From positions 1 to 6,597 of the forward strand of contig CAAGIU010000099.1 of the NCBI GenBank assembly GCA_900770015.1: 6,597 nt of DNA. Direction: 5' to 3'. Shown piece by piece: positions 6,266 through 6,597 of this stretch. Position 1 is the first letter of the stretch; every line of letters begins with the position of its first letter. Source of the DNA: an uncultured Oscillospiraceae bacterium (lineage in GTDB: Bacteria; Bacillota_A; Clostridia; Oscillospirales; Oscillospiraceae). The position numbers and the translations under genes are program-made. The notes under the pieces were generated by a model that was given only the letters and a program-made list of their open reading frames with translations, was not told the origin of the DNA and ran no database searches.

Positions 6266-6321
6266 CACCCTCTCAGTCAGCCTTCGGCTGACAGCTCTCC
6301 CATAGGGAGAGCCAAGGGCGC
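6266..6321 (+). repeat. Palindromic intergenic repeat, copy C
   Basis: The parts are: ACCCTCTCA lead, hairpin GTCAGCC/GGCTGAC (6276-6282 with 6286-6292, TTC loop), CAGCTC joint, hairpin GCTCTCCC/GGGAGAGC (6294-6301 with 6304-6311), then CAAGGGCGC. The order and spacing match copy A at 60-110 and inverted copy B. Confidence 0.65.
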
Positions 6322-6366
6322 TCCGCGCCAAATAACAATTTATCCGCCAGACTGTTTTCGTGTTTT

Positions 6367-6405
6367 ATGGCCTGCCCCGTTTTCCCGGGGCAGGCCATTT
6401 GTTTC
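6367..6405 (+). terminator. Rho-independent terminator downstream of the FUSC-like gene
   Basis: A perfect 13-bp stem (6367-6379 with 6386-6398) closes a 6-nt loop and is followed on the + strand by TTTGTTTC. On the leftward strand the stem is followed by AAAACA and has no U-tract. It therefore fits termination of rightward transcription from the FUSC-like gene better than termination of folD, though a long GC stem may also slow folD transcription. Confidence 0.75.
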
Positions 6406-6406
6406 A

Positions 6407-6597
6407 TCAGGCTTTTTCCGCAGCCTCCACCACGTGCTTCATCAGCACGGAGGTGGTGACGGCACCCACGCCGCCGGGGACGGGGGTGATGGCTTCAACG
6501 ATGGGCTCGACTTCCTCAAACACGCAGTCGCCGGACATGCCGCCCTTGCCCTTGGCGGTGATCTTCTCGGGGTTCCAGTTCATGGAAACGTCGATGA
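6407..6597 (-). CDS. folD: FolD C-terminus (methylenetetrahydrofolate dehydrogenase/cyclohydrolase), partial
   Basis: The last 62 codons and stop of a leftward gene are present; the rest lies beyond the window. The visible protein runs from IDVSMNWNPEK to VVEAAEKA. It includes ITPVPGGVGAVTTSVLMKH, which matches the conserved FolD C-terminal motif (TPVPGGVG followed by T and a helix). FolD is a cytosolic NADP-dependent enzyme that converts 5,10-methylene-THF to 5,10-methenyl-THF and then to 10-formyl-THF, supplying one-carbon units for purine and formyl-methionine synthesis. Where many FolD proteins have GGVGPMT, this one has GGVGAVT, a conservative variant. The C-terminal end is short, as is usual. 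The frame is set by codon reading without interruption to TGA at 6407-6409. Confidence 0.9.
   Translation of the reverse strand, partial: IDVSMNWNPEKITAKGKGGMSGDCVFEEVEPIVEAITPVPGGVGAVTTSVLMKHVVEAAEKA

Larger units (their letters stand above)
6131..6348. repeat. Long imperfect inverted-repeat element (MITE- or REP-like)
   Basis: The two arms (about 6131-6226 and 6263-6348) are imperfect reverse complements around a 36-nt centre. The best block is 30 bp with one mismatch (6167-6196 against 6292-6321). A 9-bp block lies near the centre (6218-6226 against 6267-6275). The outer ends also match (GCGGTAAATTG near 6132 against the complement near 6347). Each arm holds two small hairpins of its own. 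There is no open frame of interest inside. It may be a non-autonomous mobile element or two repeat copies inserted head to head; no target duplication could be identified. Confidence 0.7.

Noticed and set aside
6131..6348. CRISPR array or insertion sequence
   Set aside because: The repeats are inverted and self-complementary, without regularly spaced direct repeats, and no transposase frame is present.

Overview
The window looks like chromosomal DNA from a GC-rich gut Clostridium, most likely in the Oscillospiraceae/Ruminococcaceae. This rests on the GC-rich coding style, strong GGAGG-type ribosome binding sites, the protein flavour (a DacF-type carboxypeptidase, a DUF1576 membrane protein, a thymidylate kinase of the Clostridia type), and short palindromic intergenic repeats of a kind I associate with that group. 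The taxonomic call is inference; no rRNA or other marker gene is present.

Layout. Positions 1-189 hold palindromic repeat sequence and a terminator. A serine-type D-Ala-D-Ala carboxypeptidase runs leftward (190-1338). It is divergent from a rightward run: thymidylate kinase (1469-2131), a YdcF/DUF218 membrane-anchored protein (2196-2987) and an M42 zinc aminopeptidase (2993-4036). The YdcF gene has its own promoter candidate, and the aminopeptidase follows it with a gap of only 5 nt. A strong bidirectional terminator (4045-4096) separates this run from a leftward DUF1576 polytopic membrane protein (4103-5437). That gene is divergent from a short rightward ArAE_1/FUSC-type membrane protein (5534-6127). 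Their shared 96-bp spacer carries a near-consensus rightward promoter and a perfect 12-bp palindrome overlapping its -35 box. Positions 6128-6406 hold a roughly 218-bp imperfect inverted-repeat element and a rightward terminator. The window ends inside the C-terminus of leftward folD (6407-6597).

How the genes relate. Most are housekeeping: cell-wall trimming, dTMP phosphorylation, peptide turnover and one-carbon metabolism. They look like small independent units rather than one pathway. The least understood part is the divergent pair of membrane proteins (DUF1576 and short FUSC). Their common control region suggests, but does not prove, joint regulation of two transport functions.

I found no convincing new defence, mobile or biosynthetic system. 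The most interesting signals are the structured intergenic repeats, whose hairpins differ in sequence but keep pairing between copies; the palindrome between the two membrane-protein genes; and the clear internal duplication of the DUF1576 protein.
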